From: an uncultured Paracoccaceae bacterium
GTDB lineage: Bacteria > Pseudomonadota > Alphaproteobacteria > Rhodobacterales > Rhodobacteraceae
Assembly: GCA_947503935.1 (NCBI GenBank)
Contig: CANNFR010000012.1
Span: 62,001-126,000, forward strand
DNA: 64,000 nucleotides
Reading direction: 5' to 3'
How positions within the stretch are numbered: position 1 is the stretch's first letter; each line of letters opens with the position of its first letter. Shown in pieces: positions 56,078 through 64,000 of this stretch. The notes under the pieces are model-generated. The model saw only the letters and a program-made list of their open reading frames with translations, had not been told where the DNA came from and searched no databases. The position numbers were made by a program, and so were the translations under genes.

Positions 56078-57031
56078 TCACGGCTTAATGACCAATTTGC
56101 CTTTCACGTCGCCCGATCCCGTGCGGCGAAGCGCCTCCGGCACCGAAGACAGCGGCAGGACTGCATCCAGATGTGGCGAGATTTTTCCATCGATCGCTGC
56201 GCGCGCGACACGCTCTGTCAGGTCCGGTCCGCTTGGGACCATTAGCAGTCCGATGGACTTCCCAGTGAAGCGGTAGATCAACCCGCCAAACACCAAGGCA
56301 AGCAGCACTTTGACCCGGCCACCCAAAGCCCGGTAGACACCCCTCGTTCTTAGGCACCGTGCAATCCGGGACGGGCCGCGGGTCGCGACCATGTCGAGGA
56401 TCCGTGTCCACTTTCTTCCCAAGCTTGCGAAGTCCTGCACTTTGTAATCGATGGTCTCGTCGGCGCCGAGCTCTTTGAGCCAAGCGATCTTACTGACATT
56501 ATCGACCGCCGTGACATGAGCACCTGCCGCCTTCGCCAGTTGCAGAGCCATCGTGCCGGACCCACCGCCCGCGCCATTGATCAAAAGCGTGTCGCCGGGC
56601 GTCAGTCCCTCTGTGCCGGCCAGCGCAATGCCTCCTGCCTGAGGCAAACACGCGGCGATTTCGTCCGAGAGACCCTCCGGCACCTTGATCATCTCGGCCT
56701 CGGATACGCACGCGTATTCGGCGAAGCCCCCCCGCACCATGACGAGATCGCCCATGATCCTGTCACCGATCTCGAACCTGGATGCCCCCGCGCCCAGCTT
56801 GTCGACGGTGCCGACGATGTCGGATCCGAGCACGGGGTTCTTCGGGCGAAAAAGGCCACCGACAAGACGCGCGTAAAGCGGGTCGCCGACAAGATATTCC
56901 CAGTCCGACAGGTTCACCGCACAGGCAAGCACCTTGACCCGGATCTCGGATGCGCGCGGCTCTGGCATCGGTATGTCGGCCAGACGCAGGTCTTCCGGCC
57001 TTCCGTATCTGTCCTGAACCACGGCCTTCAT
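56078..57031 (-). CDS. NAD(P)H-dependent MDR oxidoreductase (quinone-oxidoreductase-like)
   Basis: 317 residues from the ATG at 57031 (MKAVVQDRYG), with an AGAGGG site; a longer frame begins 39 codons upstream. GroES-like domain, then Rossmann motif INGAGGGSGTMALQLAKAAGA. No zinc ligands. It resembles, but is not a copy of, the gene at 55003. A perfect inverted repeat lies 120 bases upstream, a candidate operator for a local repressor. Confidence 0.86.
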   Translation of the reverse strand: MKAVVQDRYGRPEDLRLADIPMPEPRASEIRVKVLACAVNLSDWEYLVGDPLYARLVGGLFRPKNPVLGSDIVGTVDKLGAGASRFEIGDRIMGDLVMVRGGFAEYACVSEAEMIKVPEGLSDEIAACLPQAGGIALAGTEGLTPGDTLLINGAGGGSGTMALQLAKAAGAHVTAVDNVSKIAWLKELGADETIDYKVQDFASLGRKWTRILDMVATRGPSRIARCLRTRGVYRALGGRVKVLLALVFGGLIYRFTGKSIGLLMVPSGPDLTERVARAAIDGKISPHLDAVLPLSSVPEALRRTGSGDVKGKLVIKP

Positions 57032-57150
57032 CGGATTGTCCCTCTGTTCGGATGGTTGCGCTGACAACGCACTAGTATATCTAGACGCATGGCTTTGCGT
57101 TGAGGCTTTTTGCATGTATAGCCCATGGTTTGCCTTGAGCGAGGTCAATC

Positions 57151-57171
57151 AATCTTGCTCATAGCAAGATT
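57151..57171. promoter_or_regulatory. Perfect inverted repeat upstream of the MDR gene
   Basis: AATCTTGC-TCATA-GCAAGATT: eight-base arms with a five-base spacer, about 120 bases upstream of the MDR start codon in otherwise gene-free DNA. Looks like a dimeric repressor site (for example TetR, MarR or HxlR type), but no such regulator gene is beside it. Confidence 0.4.
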
Positions 57172-57493
57172 AGCCATTTGCCCGCGCTCCGGTCATCTGA
57201 AACCCAACTGTGATGTGTTTGCAGCGAAAGTCCTCAATGCAGGCTGCGGCCGCAGCATTCAAGAGTCAGGCTCAAGGTCGGCAACGGGCCGCTTTGTCCC
57301 GCAAGTCGGAAGTTAGCTGTCTGAGCAATGAACGACAGGTGTACGGAGAAGGTGGCTTATCTGAGAGATTTTCAGCACCAGCCAACTGATACATCCAACC
57401 GGACAAGTTCATGGGGCAACTGCTCAATCATCCGCTGTAAAGATGATCGATCCCCTTAAGATACAGCCCTGCTCTCCGCCGGGATATCGACCC
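57172..57493. other. Intergenic region upstream of the MDR gene and downstream of sspB
   Basis: No gene with a supported start is seen here on either strand. Frames in this stretch have short, unnatural compositions. Confidence 0.45.
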
Positions 57494-57940
57494 CTACTTG
57501 CGCCAGCTGTCAAGGCTGACGATCTCGGCATCGTGCGGCTCTTCCTCGGCGTCTTCTTCGATCTCGGCCTCGGCCTCATCTCCGGGATCGTGGGCATCGA
57601 ATTTCAGGCCGAACTCAACCGACGGATCCATGAAGGTACGGATCGCGTCATAGGGAATGTACAAAGGCTCGGGCGTGTCCCCGAAATTCAGCGTCACGCC
57701 GAACCCGTTCGCATCGGTATAAAGGTTCTCGTACCAATGCTGCAGGACCACTGTCATTTCTTCTGGATACCGCTCTTTCAGCCAATCGGCGAGGCGGGCC
57801 TCGGGATGGGTTGTGTCGAAGGTGATGAAGAAGTGATGCGCGCCAGGCAAGCCCTCGGCGGCGATGTCGCTGAGCACCTCGTCGATCAAGCCGCGCAGAG
57901 CGCGATGCATGAGGGAACCATAGTCAATTGAGCGGGACAT
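57494..57940 (-). CDS. sspB: SspB-family ClpXP adaptor protein
   Basis: 148 residues from the ATG at 57940 (MSRSIDYGSLMHR); an ATG ten codons earlier is possible. It has the alphaproteobacterial SspB core (HFFITFDTTHPEARLADWLK, TVVLQHWYENL, FGVTLNFGDTPEPLYIPYDA). A long acidic linker and a C-terminal ClpX-binding tail (EIVSLDSWRK) follow. It delivers ssrA-tagged and other substrates to ClpXP in the cytosol. The tail pattern is typical of functional adaptors. Confidence 0.9.
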   Translation of the reverse strand: MSRSIDYGSLMHRALRGLIDEVLSDIAAEGLPGAHHFFITFDTTHPEARLADWLKERYPEEMTVVLQHWYENLYTDANGFGVTLNFGDTPEPLYIPYDAIRTFMDPSVEFGLKFDAHDPGDEAEAEIEEDAEEEPHDAEIVSLDSWRK

Positions 57941-58016
57941 ACGGACAGCCTGTTGATTCCGGTTCAGCATAGGGGATTCGTTTTACAAGGAAAGTGGGCG
58001 GTGACCTTGATCGGGG

Positions 58017-59273
58017 TCAGAGCGCCGAAAGCAGCGCACCGCCCGCCGCCGCAACCGCCAGCACCGCGGGCAAGCCCCAATGCAGGCGAAAGATGAGGAT
58101 GCCCGCGAGCACGGCCAAAGCGCCGGCACGCCAGTCGAAACTGCCCGGATCCGGGGCGATCAGGCGGATGGGCCCGAAGATGGCCTCGCCCAGATCGGTG
58201 AAAAGCACGTGCACCGCGAACCAGAGCGAGAGGTTCAGGATCACCCCCACCACCGCCGCTGTCACGCCCTGCAAGGCGGCCGCCAACCGCGGTCTGGTGC
58301 CGATCCAGCCGATCCAGGGCGCGCCTGCGAAAATCCAGAGGAAACAGGGCGCGAAGGTGACCCAGAGCGTGACCAGAGCGGCGGCCAGACCCAGCATGAG
58401 GCCGCCTTGCTGGTAGCCCGCCATGAAGCCCACGAATTGCGTGACCAGGATCAGCGGGCCTGGCGTTGTTTCGGCCAGGCCCAACCCGTCGATCATCTGC
58501 GCGGTGGTCAGCCAGCCCTGATCCTGCACGACCTCCTGCGTCATATAGGCCAGAACGGCATAGGCCCCGCCGAAGGTGACAACGGCCAGCTTGGAGAAGA
58601 AAAGGCCGATATCCGCCAAAAGCCCGCCGCCGGCGATGTGGATCAGGATCATCGGTGCGGCCCAGATCGCCGCCCAGATGGCAATGGTGCGCAAGGTGTG
58701 CCCGGGCGAGGCGGCATGCTCCGGCGCGGGCTCGGCCGGGGCGGGGCGCGACAGGGTGGCGCCCAAGATTGCGGCCAAGGCGATGATCGCCGGGAACGGC
58801 ACCTGCAGGGCAAAGATCGCCACGAAGGACAGGCCCGCGATGACCCAGGCAAGGTTGCTTGTCAGCGCCCGCTTCGAGACCTTCAGAAGCGCCTCGATCA
58901 CGATCATCACCACCGCCGCCTGCACGCCCAGAAACATCGCCTGCACCAAGGGCACAGCACCCAGCGTGGCGTAGAGCAGCGACAGCGCCAGCACGACAAG
59001 CGCGCCTGGGATCACGAAGAGAAGCCCCGCGATCAGCCCGCCCGGCACGCCGCGCAGCTTCCACCCGGCATAGGTGGCCAATTGCATCGCCTCGGGCCCC
59101 GGCAGCAGCATGCAAAACGATAGCGCCGAGAGGTATTCCTTCTCGGACAGCCAAGGGCGTTCTTCAACCAACTCGCGATGCATCAGCGCGATCTGCGCCG
59201 CCGGTCCGCCGAAGGACAGAATACCGATCCGCCAGAAGATGCGTGTCAGGGCGCCATAGTCCGGCGCGCTCAT
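58017..59273 (-). CDS. chrA: Chromate efflux transporter ChrA (CHR family)
   Basis: 418 residues, the length of a bidomain CHR protein. About twelve membrane segments fall in two related halves. Conserved sequences include RIGILSFGGPAAQIALMHRE in the first half and FFSKLAVVTFGGAYAVLAYM in the second, and SFCMLLPGPEAMQLATYAGW, the CHR signature, in the first half with TTPGPLILVTQFVGF in the second. It exports chromate (or sulfate-like oxyanions) across the inner membrane. Its start overlaps the stop of the ChrB-like gene by ATGA. Confidence 0.92.
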   Translation of the reverse strand: MSAPDYGALTRIFWRIGILSFGGPAAQIALMHRELVEERPWLSEKEYLSALSFCMLLPGPEAMQLATYAGWKLRGVPGGLIAGLLFVIPGALVVLALSLLYATLGAVPLVQAMFLGVQAAVVMIVIEALLKVSKRALTSNLAWVIAGLSFVAIFALQVPFPAIIALAAILGATLSRPAPAEPAPEHAASPGHTLRTIAIWAAIWAAPMILIHIAGGGLLADIGLFFSKLAVVTFGGAYAVLAYMTQEVVQDQGWLTTAQMIDGLGLAETTPGPLILVTQFVGFMAGYQQGGLMLGLAAALVTLWVTFAPCFLWIFAGAPWIGWIGTRPRLAAALQGVTAAVVGVILNLSLWFAVHVLFTDLGEAIFGPIRLIAPDPGSFDWRAGALAVLAGILIFRLHWGLPAVLAVAAAGGALLSAL

Positions 59274-60073
59274 GCCGGGCCTCGCGATGTCGGCCAGTCG
59301 TGCCCCTCCTCAAATCCGTCGCGCGCCCAGCGGTAGAGCGCGTCGTAGACCTGCAATCCCACCTCAAGCTGTTCCAGATCATCACGAAACTGGCGTGACA
59401 ATCCCACCGATATGGCCAGAAGGCCCGCCGCCTCGGGCGCCAGGTCATGCCGGTTGGTATCGGCGGCACGTATCACCTTGGCCAATCGCCGCAGGGCGTC
59501 GGTTTCCAGCTGCCACTCGGCCAGCATGGTGTCGAAGGTGCAGGCCTCGCCCCGATGGCTCCAGAATGTATCGGGGATGTCGAAGGGCAGGGCCCCGAAC
59601 TTTTCGGCCACCGCCGGCACCTCGCTGGCGGGGACGAAGAGAAACTGCGCCTTGGGGTCAATGAACCGGCGGATCAGCCAGGGGCAGGCGATCCGGTCGA
59701 TCTTGGGGCGCGCGCGCGTAACCCAGTGCGAGGTTTGCGGCAGCGCCTCGGCGGGGATCATCGGCTGGCAGGCTTCGGCCCAGGCCACCGCGCCGCCCTC
59801 CAGCACCTCGGCCTGAACACCAGCGCTGCGCAACAGCGCCGCCGCGCCATGGCTGATCTTGAGGCCCCGGTGGCAGATCGTGACCACCTGCCGCTCCGCA
59901 AGGTCGGGCGCCAGATCGGCCACCTGCAAAAAGGGCACGCGGCGCGCCCCGGGGAGGAGACGTGGATTGGCGTCGAAATCCTCATCGATCCGCAGATCAA
60001 GCAAGACAGGCGCATCCGGCAGCCCAATGCGGCGGGCCAGTTGCGGGACGGATATTTCGGTAAATGACGGCAT
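59270..60073 (-). CDS. Rhodanese/ChrB-like fusion protein
   Basis: 267 residues. The first 115 residues are a rhodanese domain with an active-site-like loop TICHRGLKIS, whose cysteine could carry a persulfide. The rest (about 120-267) is a ChrB C-terminal domain (RIACPWLIRRFIDPKAQFLF, the ACTFDTMLAEW segment), a family linked to chromate response. It is the first gene of the chrA operon. ChrB proteins are chromate-dependent regulators or chromate-reductase helpers; the N-terminal DNA-binding part of ChrB is missing and is replaced by rhodanese here, so an enzymatic rather than regulatory role is inferred. Confidence 0.82.
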   Translation of the reverse strand: MPSFTEISVPQLARRIGLPDAPVLLDLRIDEDFDANPRLLPGARRVPFLQVADLAPDLAERQVVTICHRGLKISHGAAALLRSAGVQAEVLEGGAVAWAEACQPMIPAEALPQTSHWVTRARPKIDRIACPWLIRRFIDPKAQFLFVPASEVPAVAEKFGALPFDIPDTFWSHRGEACTFDTMLAEWQLETDALRRLAKVIRAADTNRHDLAPEAAGLLAISVGLSRQFRDDLEQLEVGLQVYDALYRWARDGFEEGHDWPTSRGPA

Positions 60074-60581
60074 AAAGCACCCCGTTCGATCAGGTTGGGA
60101 TGCGAACCTTTGGCCGAAGCCTCACGGGGCGGTCGCAGAGGCCCCATGGGCTTGAGCAATGCACGCGGAAGACGCCCCTGTCAATCGCCCGCCCCGGGTG
60201 GCCTTGTTTCGCTTCACGTCACGACTTCCGTGCATTCCGTTAGGAGCTTCGCATAACGTTTGAACGCGCGCAGCGCATGTAGCCGTTAGCTATCCGATCG
60301 CCCGGCAACCCTTGGCAACCCGCTGAGCGGCGTCTGTGGGGCGTGCGGCGAATTCACAGTTGGAGCCCATGACGACAAATGCTGTACGCAGCATGAACGA
60401 CAGATCTGGCGGATCATGCTGCGGATGCGGAATAAAGCTGCGTATTGATCCATGCCCGTCCGCCGAAGCGTTCTCAAGCTGCGAAGGAGCCCTGCCGAAC
60501 CGGCCGATCCATTTGGCCGTCCAGCCAAGCTGCACCCGGAGGGGACGTTCGCGCATCACGCGCAGGCTCTCTTCTTCCGTC
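60074..60581. other. Intergenic region upstream of the chr operon
   Basis: No supported gene. It must hold the promoter of the leftward chr genes near 60080-60150. Frames on both strands between 60280 and 60660 lack ribosome-binding sites; they may be relic DNA. Confidence 0.4.
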
Positions 60582-61622
60582 TCAGGGTGGCAGGGCAGAG
60601 CAGATGGTCGCCTCGTTGTGATCCCAGAAGCGCAACGAGGCGGAGGATTTCTGCTGTGCAAGCTGGACGGCCTCCACGGGATCGTCCAACCGCCTTCCGT
60701 CCAAGACCGGCGGGCCGAGTGCGTCGAGGAGGGTAGAGGTGATCTCTTTCGCCTCCCCGGCGGTACGCTTCCATGGCGGATCGCCGCGCAGGCAATGACG
60801 GATCGCGCCGATTCGCAGAGCGTCGAGATGGGAGTAGGCGCTGAGGATGAGGATAGGCCGCATGATCATCTCGGAGGGTTCCAGATGGCGCAGGGGACGC
60901 CCGCCCGGCGGCGCGAAAGCCATCTGTTGGACAACCAGATGAAGGGCTGCGCCATTCTCCCATCGCCAGCCCCCAAGCACCAGCGGTCCGACACCGTCGA
61001 TGATCTCGTAGTCATTGGTGGCGCGCGCCTGCCTGACCCGCGTCATGTATGCCTCGACCGTCTCGACGACGTCGTCGGGATCGAGCGGCGTTGCCGACGG
61101 ACCGGTCTGATCGCAGTTCCGGAAGCTCGCGTGCATTGCGGTACAGGATTCGGAGAGGCGGGGCCAAGAGGTCTTGGCAATGCGCGAATAGATGTCGGCA
61201 ATGGCGGCGATATCGACGGCCTCATCGGCACTGGCGAGGAGTTCGACGCCTTTGGCATCCGTACGCCCCGGTTCGGCCAGGGCGAAATTCACATAAGTCG
61301 CTCGAACGTCCGTGATGACGTCGACGGTTCCGCCCACGGTCAGGCCCAACGCCGCCCAGGGTATCGTGACGACGTCATTGCCGTCGCGCAGGACCAAGGG
61401 GACGCCGCCAGTCTCCCCGGCGCCCCATTCCACGATCAAAGCGCTGTTTCTCACCGGGGCATCGGCCATCGATCTGCCCGACGGCTTGTGCATATCGGCG
61501 AGATGGCCGCCCAGTTCGACGACGGCCGGGTGTGGTGTGTCATCCGGCGTCGCCAGGACGATGGCCGCGGCCCCCGCGAGCGTAGCCGCAACAGCGGCAA
61601 AAATGACAGACCGGACCTTCAT
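60582..61622 (-). CDS. Hypothetical exported protein, third gene of the DUF4123 operon
   Basis: 346 residues, not recognised. The N-terminus is a clear export signal or membrane anchor (about residues 4-25, VIFAAVAATLAGAAAIVLAT). The mature part has WRWENGAALHLVVQQMAF and a DALRIGAIRHC stretch but no motif I can name. The start overlaps the stop of the upstream gene (ATGA). As the periplasmic last member of an operon led by a type VI adaptor gene, it could be an immunity protein; this is inference only. Confidence 0.6.
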   Translation of the reverse strand: MKVRSVIFAAVAATLAGAAAIVLATPDDTPHPAVVELGGHLADMHKPSGRSMADAPVRNSALIVEWGAGETGGVPLVLRDGNDVVTIPWAALGLTVGGTVDVITDVRATYVNFALAEPGRTDAKGVELLASADEAVDIAAIADIYSRIAKTSWPRLSESCTAMHASFRNCDQTGPSATPLDPDDVVETVEAYMTRVRQARATNDYEIIDGVGPLVLGGWRWENGAALHLVVQQMAFAPPGGRPLRHLEPSEMIMRPILILSAYSHLDALRIGAIRHCLRGDPPWKRTAGEAKEITSTLLDALGPPVLDGRRLDDPVEAVQLAQQKSSASLRFWDHNEATICSALPP

Positions 61623-62974
61623 CCGCCGCGAATCCGGGCCAGGTCCGCGTAGAGGATTGCCCGCGTGTCCGGGGGTATCATCGTAGGATCGATACTATCG
61701 AACGCGCCGACCTCGTCCCGTTGAAGCAGATATCGCCGATAGGGCGAGCGCTGGCGCATGTCCGGCCATGGAAAAGCGTTGTTCTCGACCGTCACAAAAT
61801 GCCGCACGACATCCTTAAACCAGGGTGTTCGGACGTCTGGCTCGGTAAAGTCGGACCCGTAATCATCCGTGAACGGAAAGACAAAGGGCTGGTCGCCATG
61901 GGCGAAAAACTGACGGACCGGCGTGATCTGTTCTTCGCCCAGCAGATAAGGCTCTGGATAGGCGCTGAGGATCGCGCGAATTCCGTGAAACCGCGGATCG
62001 GAACCGATCCCGTTTCCGATCTGCACCCTTTCAAGCGCGTTCATGAAGTCGCTGAATTCGCCATCCGTACCCAGTTGGGCCACGTCACTTGAAGGAACGC
62101 GATTGCGATCAAGGCGGTACATATATGGTTGAAGGATATTGCGCTGTTCATGGTCAACGATCTCGAGGCTTCCTTCCACATCGCCCTGCGCAAGCGCCTC
62201 CAATCCTCGGCGTAAGTATCCGCCCTCGGTCGAGCCGAAACTGCCGTCGGGACCATAGACCGGATGATCTGAGGCGTGGTTGTCCCGGACATAGAGGACG
62301 AAGCGATCGAAGCATTCTAGGAACTCGTCCACCCGACCGTCCCGGAAGAAGCCGAAACGCTGTTCGTGCAAAAGGCAGAACCAAAGGACCGCGCCCAGAT
62401 CCATGTATATCGCCAGGTTGCCATAGGTCAGGCGGCGCAGGCCGGTCAGCGTGTCCTCGTAGCCGACCCCTGTCAGCAGACGCGCGCCCGCTTCCATGGG
62501 GTCGAGGGGCAGACGGTCCGCGTCGCTTGAGATGCCGCGCCCATCCGGCGTCGTCACGTCGATCTCGCCGGGCCGCCCCGGATTGCCCATCATGCGCAAT
62601 GTCTCGACCGCAAGATCCATCGCATATCCGATATGGGTCGAGCCGAAGGCGGCCCCGCCCGCGAATTTCAGCCGCTTCGCCTCGCCGTCGAGCGTGAGGT
62701 AGATGCGGGCGTAATCAGCGGAAATGGCCAGGTTCCTCCGACGAAACGCGGCGAAGTCGCCAAGCGAGCAGACAGTGCCGCCGCAGGTATCCCGCACGGC
62801 CAGCACCCGCTCCATGACGCGCGCGAAAATCTCATCGCAGACGCATTCATGGCACCCCGCCGCGACAACCGAACCGACTGGCGCGTTCGAAGAAAAGGGG
62901 TTCGCGGCACCACCAGAGCCGGTCTCGGCCTGCTGCCACAAAGGAACGGCCTTGCGTTGCTTCCATCCGATCAT
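61619..62974 (-). CDS. Hypothetical protein, candidate type VI secretion effector
   Basis: 451 residues, not recognised. No signal peptide. Four cysteines lie near the N-terminus (GCHECVCDEIF and CGGTVCSLGDF), then an alpha/beta body, with a VDHEQRNILQPYMY segment near residue 300. It is coupled by ATGA overlaps to the DUF4123 gene upstream and to the exported protein downstream. DUF4123 adaptors usually precede the effector they load onto VgrG, so this gene is the natural candidate cargo, but the sequence shows no known toxin motif. Confidence 0.6.
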   Translation of the reverse strand: MIGWKQRKAVPLWQQAETGSGGAANPFSSNAPVGSVVAAGCHECVCDEIFARVMERVLAVRDTCGGTVCSLGDFAAFRRRNLAISADYARIYLTLDGEAKRLKFAGGAAFGSTHIGYAMDLAVETLRMMGNPGRPGEIDVTTPDGRGISSDADRLPLDPMEAGARLLTGVGYEDTLTGLRRLTYGNLAIYMDLGAVLWFCLLHEQRFGFFRDGRVDEFLECFDRFVLYVRDNHASDHPVYGPDGSFGSTEGGYLRRGLEALAQGDVEGSLEIVDHEQRNILQPYMYRLDRNRVPSSDVAQLGTDGEFSDFMNALERVQIGNGIGSDPRFHGIRAILSAYPEPYLLGEEQITPVRQFFAHGDQPFVFPFTDDYGSDFTEPDVRTPWFKDVVRHFVTVENNAFPWPDMRQRSPYRRYLLQRDEVGAFDSIDPTMIPPDTRAILYADLARIRGG

Positions 62975-64000
62975 TCGATGCCTCCTCCGACAGCGCGCGC
63001 CTTCGACTCTTGCGCGAGAAGCTGATGTATCTGTGCAACCTGCGAGGCCGCGCCGGGCGCAAGCTCATAACGCATCTCGATAGGCGCTCCCAAAAGCCAG
63101 CAGGCGGCGACGTATTCCGAGACAGACCGTTCGTCTCGCAGACCTAATACCTTTCGCGCACGCAAGACATGTTGGTAGGCAAAGCGGAAGACGTCGTCCT
63201 GGTCGCCCCGGGGGCCATGCGTCTCGATGAGCCACGCCGCGATGCGCTGGGCGAAGTGTCGGACCGATACGGCGCTCAACGCGGCGAGATCCTCGTCATG
63301 GAGGCGGAAAACGCCTGTCGACTGCGCAGGCGCGCGGGCTGGCGCCCGGAAAATTGAGAAGACACCTTCAGTCTTATTGAGGATCAAAACGGATGCCGCC
63401 GCAAGCAGACGCTGGCCTGTGTCGCCATGCCCCTCGCGCAACAGACCTTCCAAGCACATCGGCTCCCAGAAGCGGAAATAGTACCACTTCTCGTTCCGGG
63501 CGCGAACTTTCGTGAACTTTCTCAGGTGCTTTCGCAGATCATCGAGCGATCCTTGTGATCTTAGAAAGATACCAGGTTCGCTGTCCCACATCTGCCATGG
63601 TGCGTCGCCTCGGGTGAACAACCCCCGCGTGAAGGGGTCACCCTCCTCCAGTCGCACGAGCCAAGGGGCCACATCGCGCAGCTCGTCGGCGGCGTCGCCG
63701 GCAAACAAGCAGGCGTGCTCGAGGCCGGATGTCTCCAGCATATCGGGCAGGCCCAGCACCTTGGCGGCGTCAAGCACAGCGTAGGTGTGCAGCGGTCGTG
63801 TCGCGCGGCCCTCGGTGCTCTCGGGCTGCCCGAACAGCGCCTCGCGAAGGGCGGGTGGGACGGTCAGTGGCTCAGCCACGCCGAACTGAGCGTCCAAAGG
63901 CTCGACGCCATTGATGGCCTCGACGGTCATACCCCTGGCGGAGGCTGTCACCCCAGCGTCTTCGGGGCCGGGCGGCCGCAACCAGTAATCGTTGTTGTTT
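62971..64000 (-). CDS. DUF4123-domain protein, type VI secretion adaptor (5' partial)
   Basis: The frame is open to the right window edge; the first possible start inside the window is a TTG at 63981, but the frame continues upstream, so the 5' end is probably missing. At least 336 residues. The middle of the protein (about 75-200) is a DUF4123 domain: TYAVLDAAKVLGL, CLFAGDAADELRDVAPWLVR, a GIFLRSQGSLDDLRKHLRKF and the KWYYFRFWEP core. DUF4123 (Tap/TEC) proteins are cytosolic chaperones that load effectors onto VgrG. The C-terminal third is unassigned. Next genes are coupled by overlap. Confidence 0.82.
   Translation of the reverse strand, partial: NNNDYWLRPPGPEDAGVTASARGMTVEAINGVEPLDAQFGVAEPLTVPPALREALFGQPESTEGRATRPLHTYAVLDAAKVLGLPDMLETSGLEHACLFAGDAADELRDVAPWLVRLEEGDPFTRGLFTRGDAPWQMWDSEPGIFLRSQGSLDDLRKHLRKFTKVRARNEKWYYFRFWEPMCLEGLLREGHGDTGQRLLAAASVLILNKTEGVFSIFRAPARAPAQSTGVFRLHDEDLAALSAVSVRHFAQRIAAWLIETHGPRGDQDDVFRFAYQHVLRARKVLGLRDERSVSEYVAACWLLGAPIEMRYELAPGAASQVAQIHQLLAQESKARAVGGGIE

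Noticed and set aside
60286-60661. Minus-strand frame upstream of the DUF4123 trio's last gene
   Set aside because: It could be a relic gene (an ordered-looking end near MLRTAFVVMGSNCEF), but it overlaps the 3' end of the real gene and has no start signal, so it is not listed as a gene.
60336-61652. A 438-codon plus-strand frame opposite the exported hypothetical gene
   Set aside because: No ribosome-binding site; low-complexity Arg/Gly/Asp composition; the minus-strand genes are coupled by ATGA overlaps and have a clear signal peptide.

Overview
The window is high-GC DNA that looks like a Rhodobacteraceae (Roseobacter-group) alphaproteobacterium. The reasons are the mix of families: a large PutA without an N-terminal DNA-binding domain next to an Lrp-type regulator, divergent metF/metR, a DUF2161 protein, an alphaproteobacterial-type SspB, and a chrA/ChrB-like pair. 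This is inferred from families and codon usage; no rRNA or marker gene is present to settle it.

Region 1 (1-18.7 kb) is ordinary core or flexible genome. It holds the end of a PLP-dependent ornithine/lysine-type decarboxylase, an EF-G paralogue, an orphan CoxL-like molybdenum hydroxylase subunit, a DUF2235 lipase-like protein, a PaaI thioesterase, metF divergent from metR with a palindromic operator candidate, a glycerophosphodiesterase, a DUF2161 protein, an inositol monophosphatase, a rhomboid protease, putA and its Lrp/AsnC regulator, and a tRNA-Leu(UAA). Two AT-rich ORFan genes (1320-1799 and 12089-12556) interrupt it.

Region 2 (about 18.7-53.4 kb) is the remarkable part. It looks like an island that starts just after the tRNA-Leu and ends in insertion-sequence remnants. 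Its first gene encodes a 5,445-residue protein with no Sec signal. It carries two bulb-type lectin domains, several unassigned beta and helical modules, a kinase-like domain, a degenerate Fic-like domain, a JAMM-like metalloprotease motif and a C-terminal amidohydrolase-like domain, joined by Pro/Gly/Asp/Glu-rich linkers. Next comes a type III secretion system (T3SS). A leftward operon holds a 48-residue protein, sctI, sctD and two small genes. A rightward unit holds a short N0/N1-only secretin fragment, small proteins and sctV. A third unit is sctJ-K-L-N-O-Q-R-S-T-U, in the gene order of rhizobial Rhc systems. SctU lacks the NPTH autocleavage motif, and the secretin channel, needle, ruler, gatekeeper and translocators are not recognisable here. 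An OmpR-type response regulator/histidine kinase operon and a NarL/FixJ-type regulator follow. A paired element (CTACGTA ... GCGTAG) lies 69-77 bases before the start codons of the giant gene, of the 48-residue/sctI/sctD operon and of sctJ. This suggests that the giant protein and the T3SS form one regulon, with the giant protein as the likely substrate or surface partner.

Region 3 (53.4-60.1 kb) has a PaaK-like adenylate-forming enzyme, two medium-chain dehydrogenases, an SspB-type ClpXP adaptor, and a chromate transporter with a rhodanese/ChrB fusion. Region 4 (60.6-64 kb) is a leftward, translationally coupled trio that begins with a DUF4123 protein, an adaptor family of type VI secretion, followed by two unknown genes that could be an effector and a periplasmic immunity protein. 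The window ends inside the DUF4123 gene.
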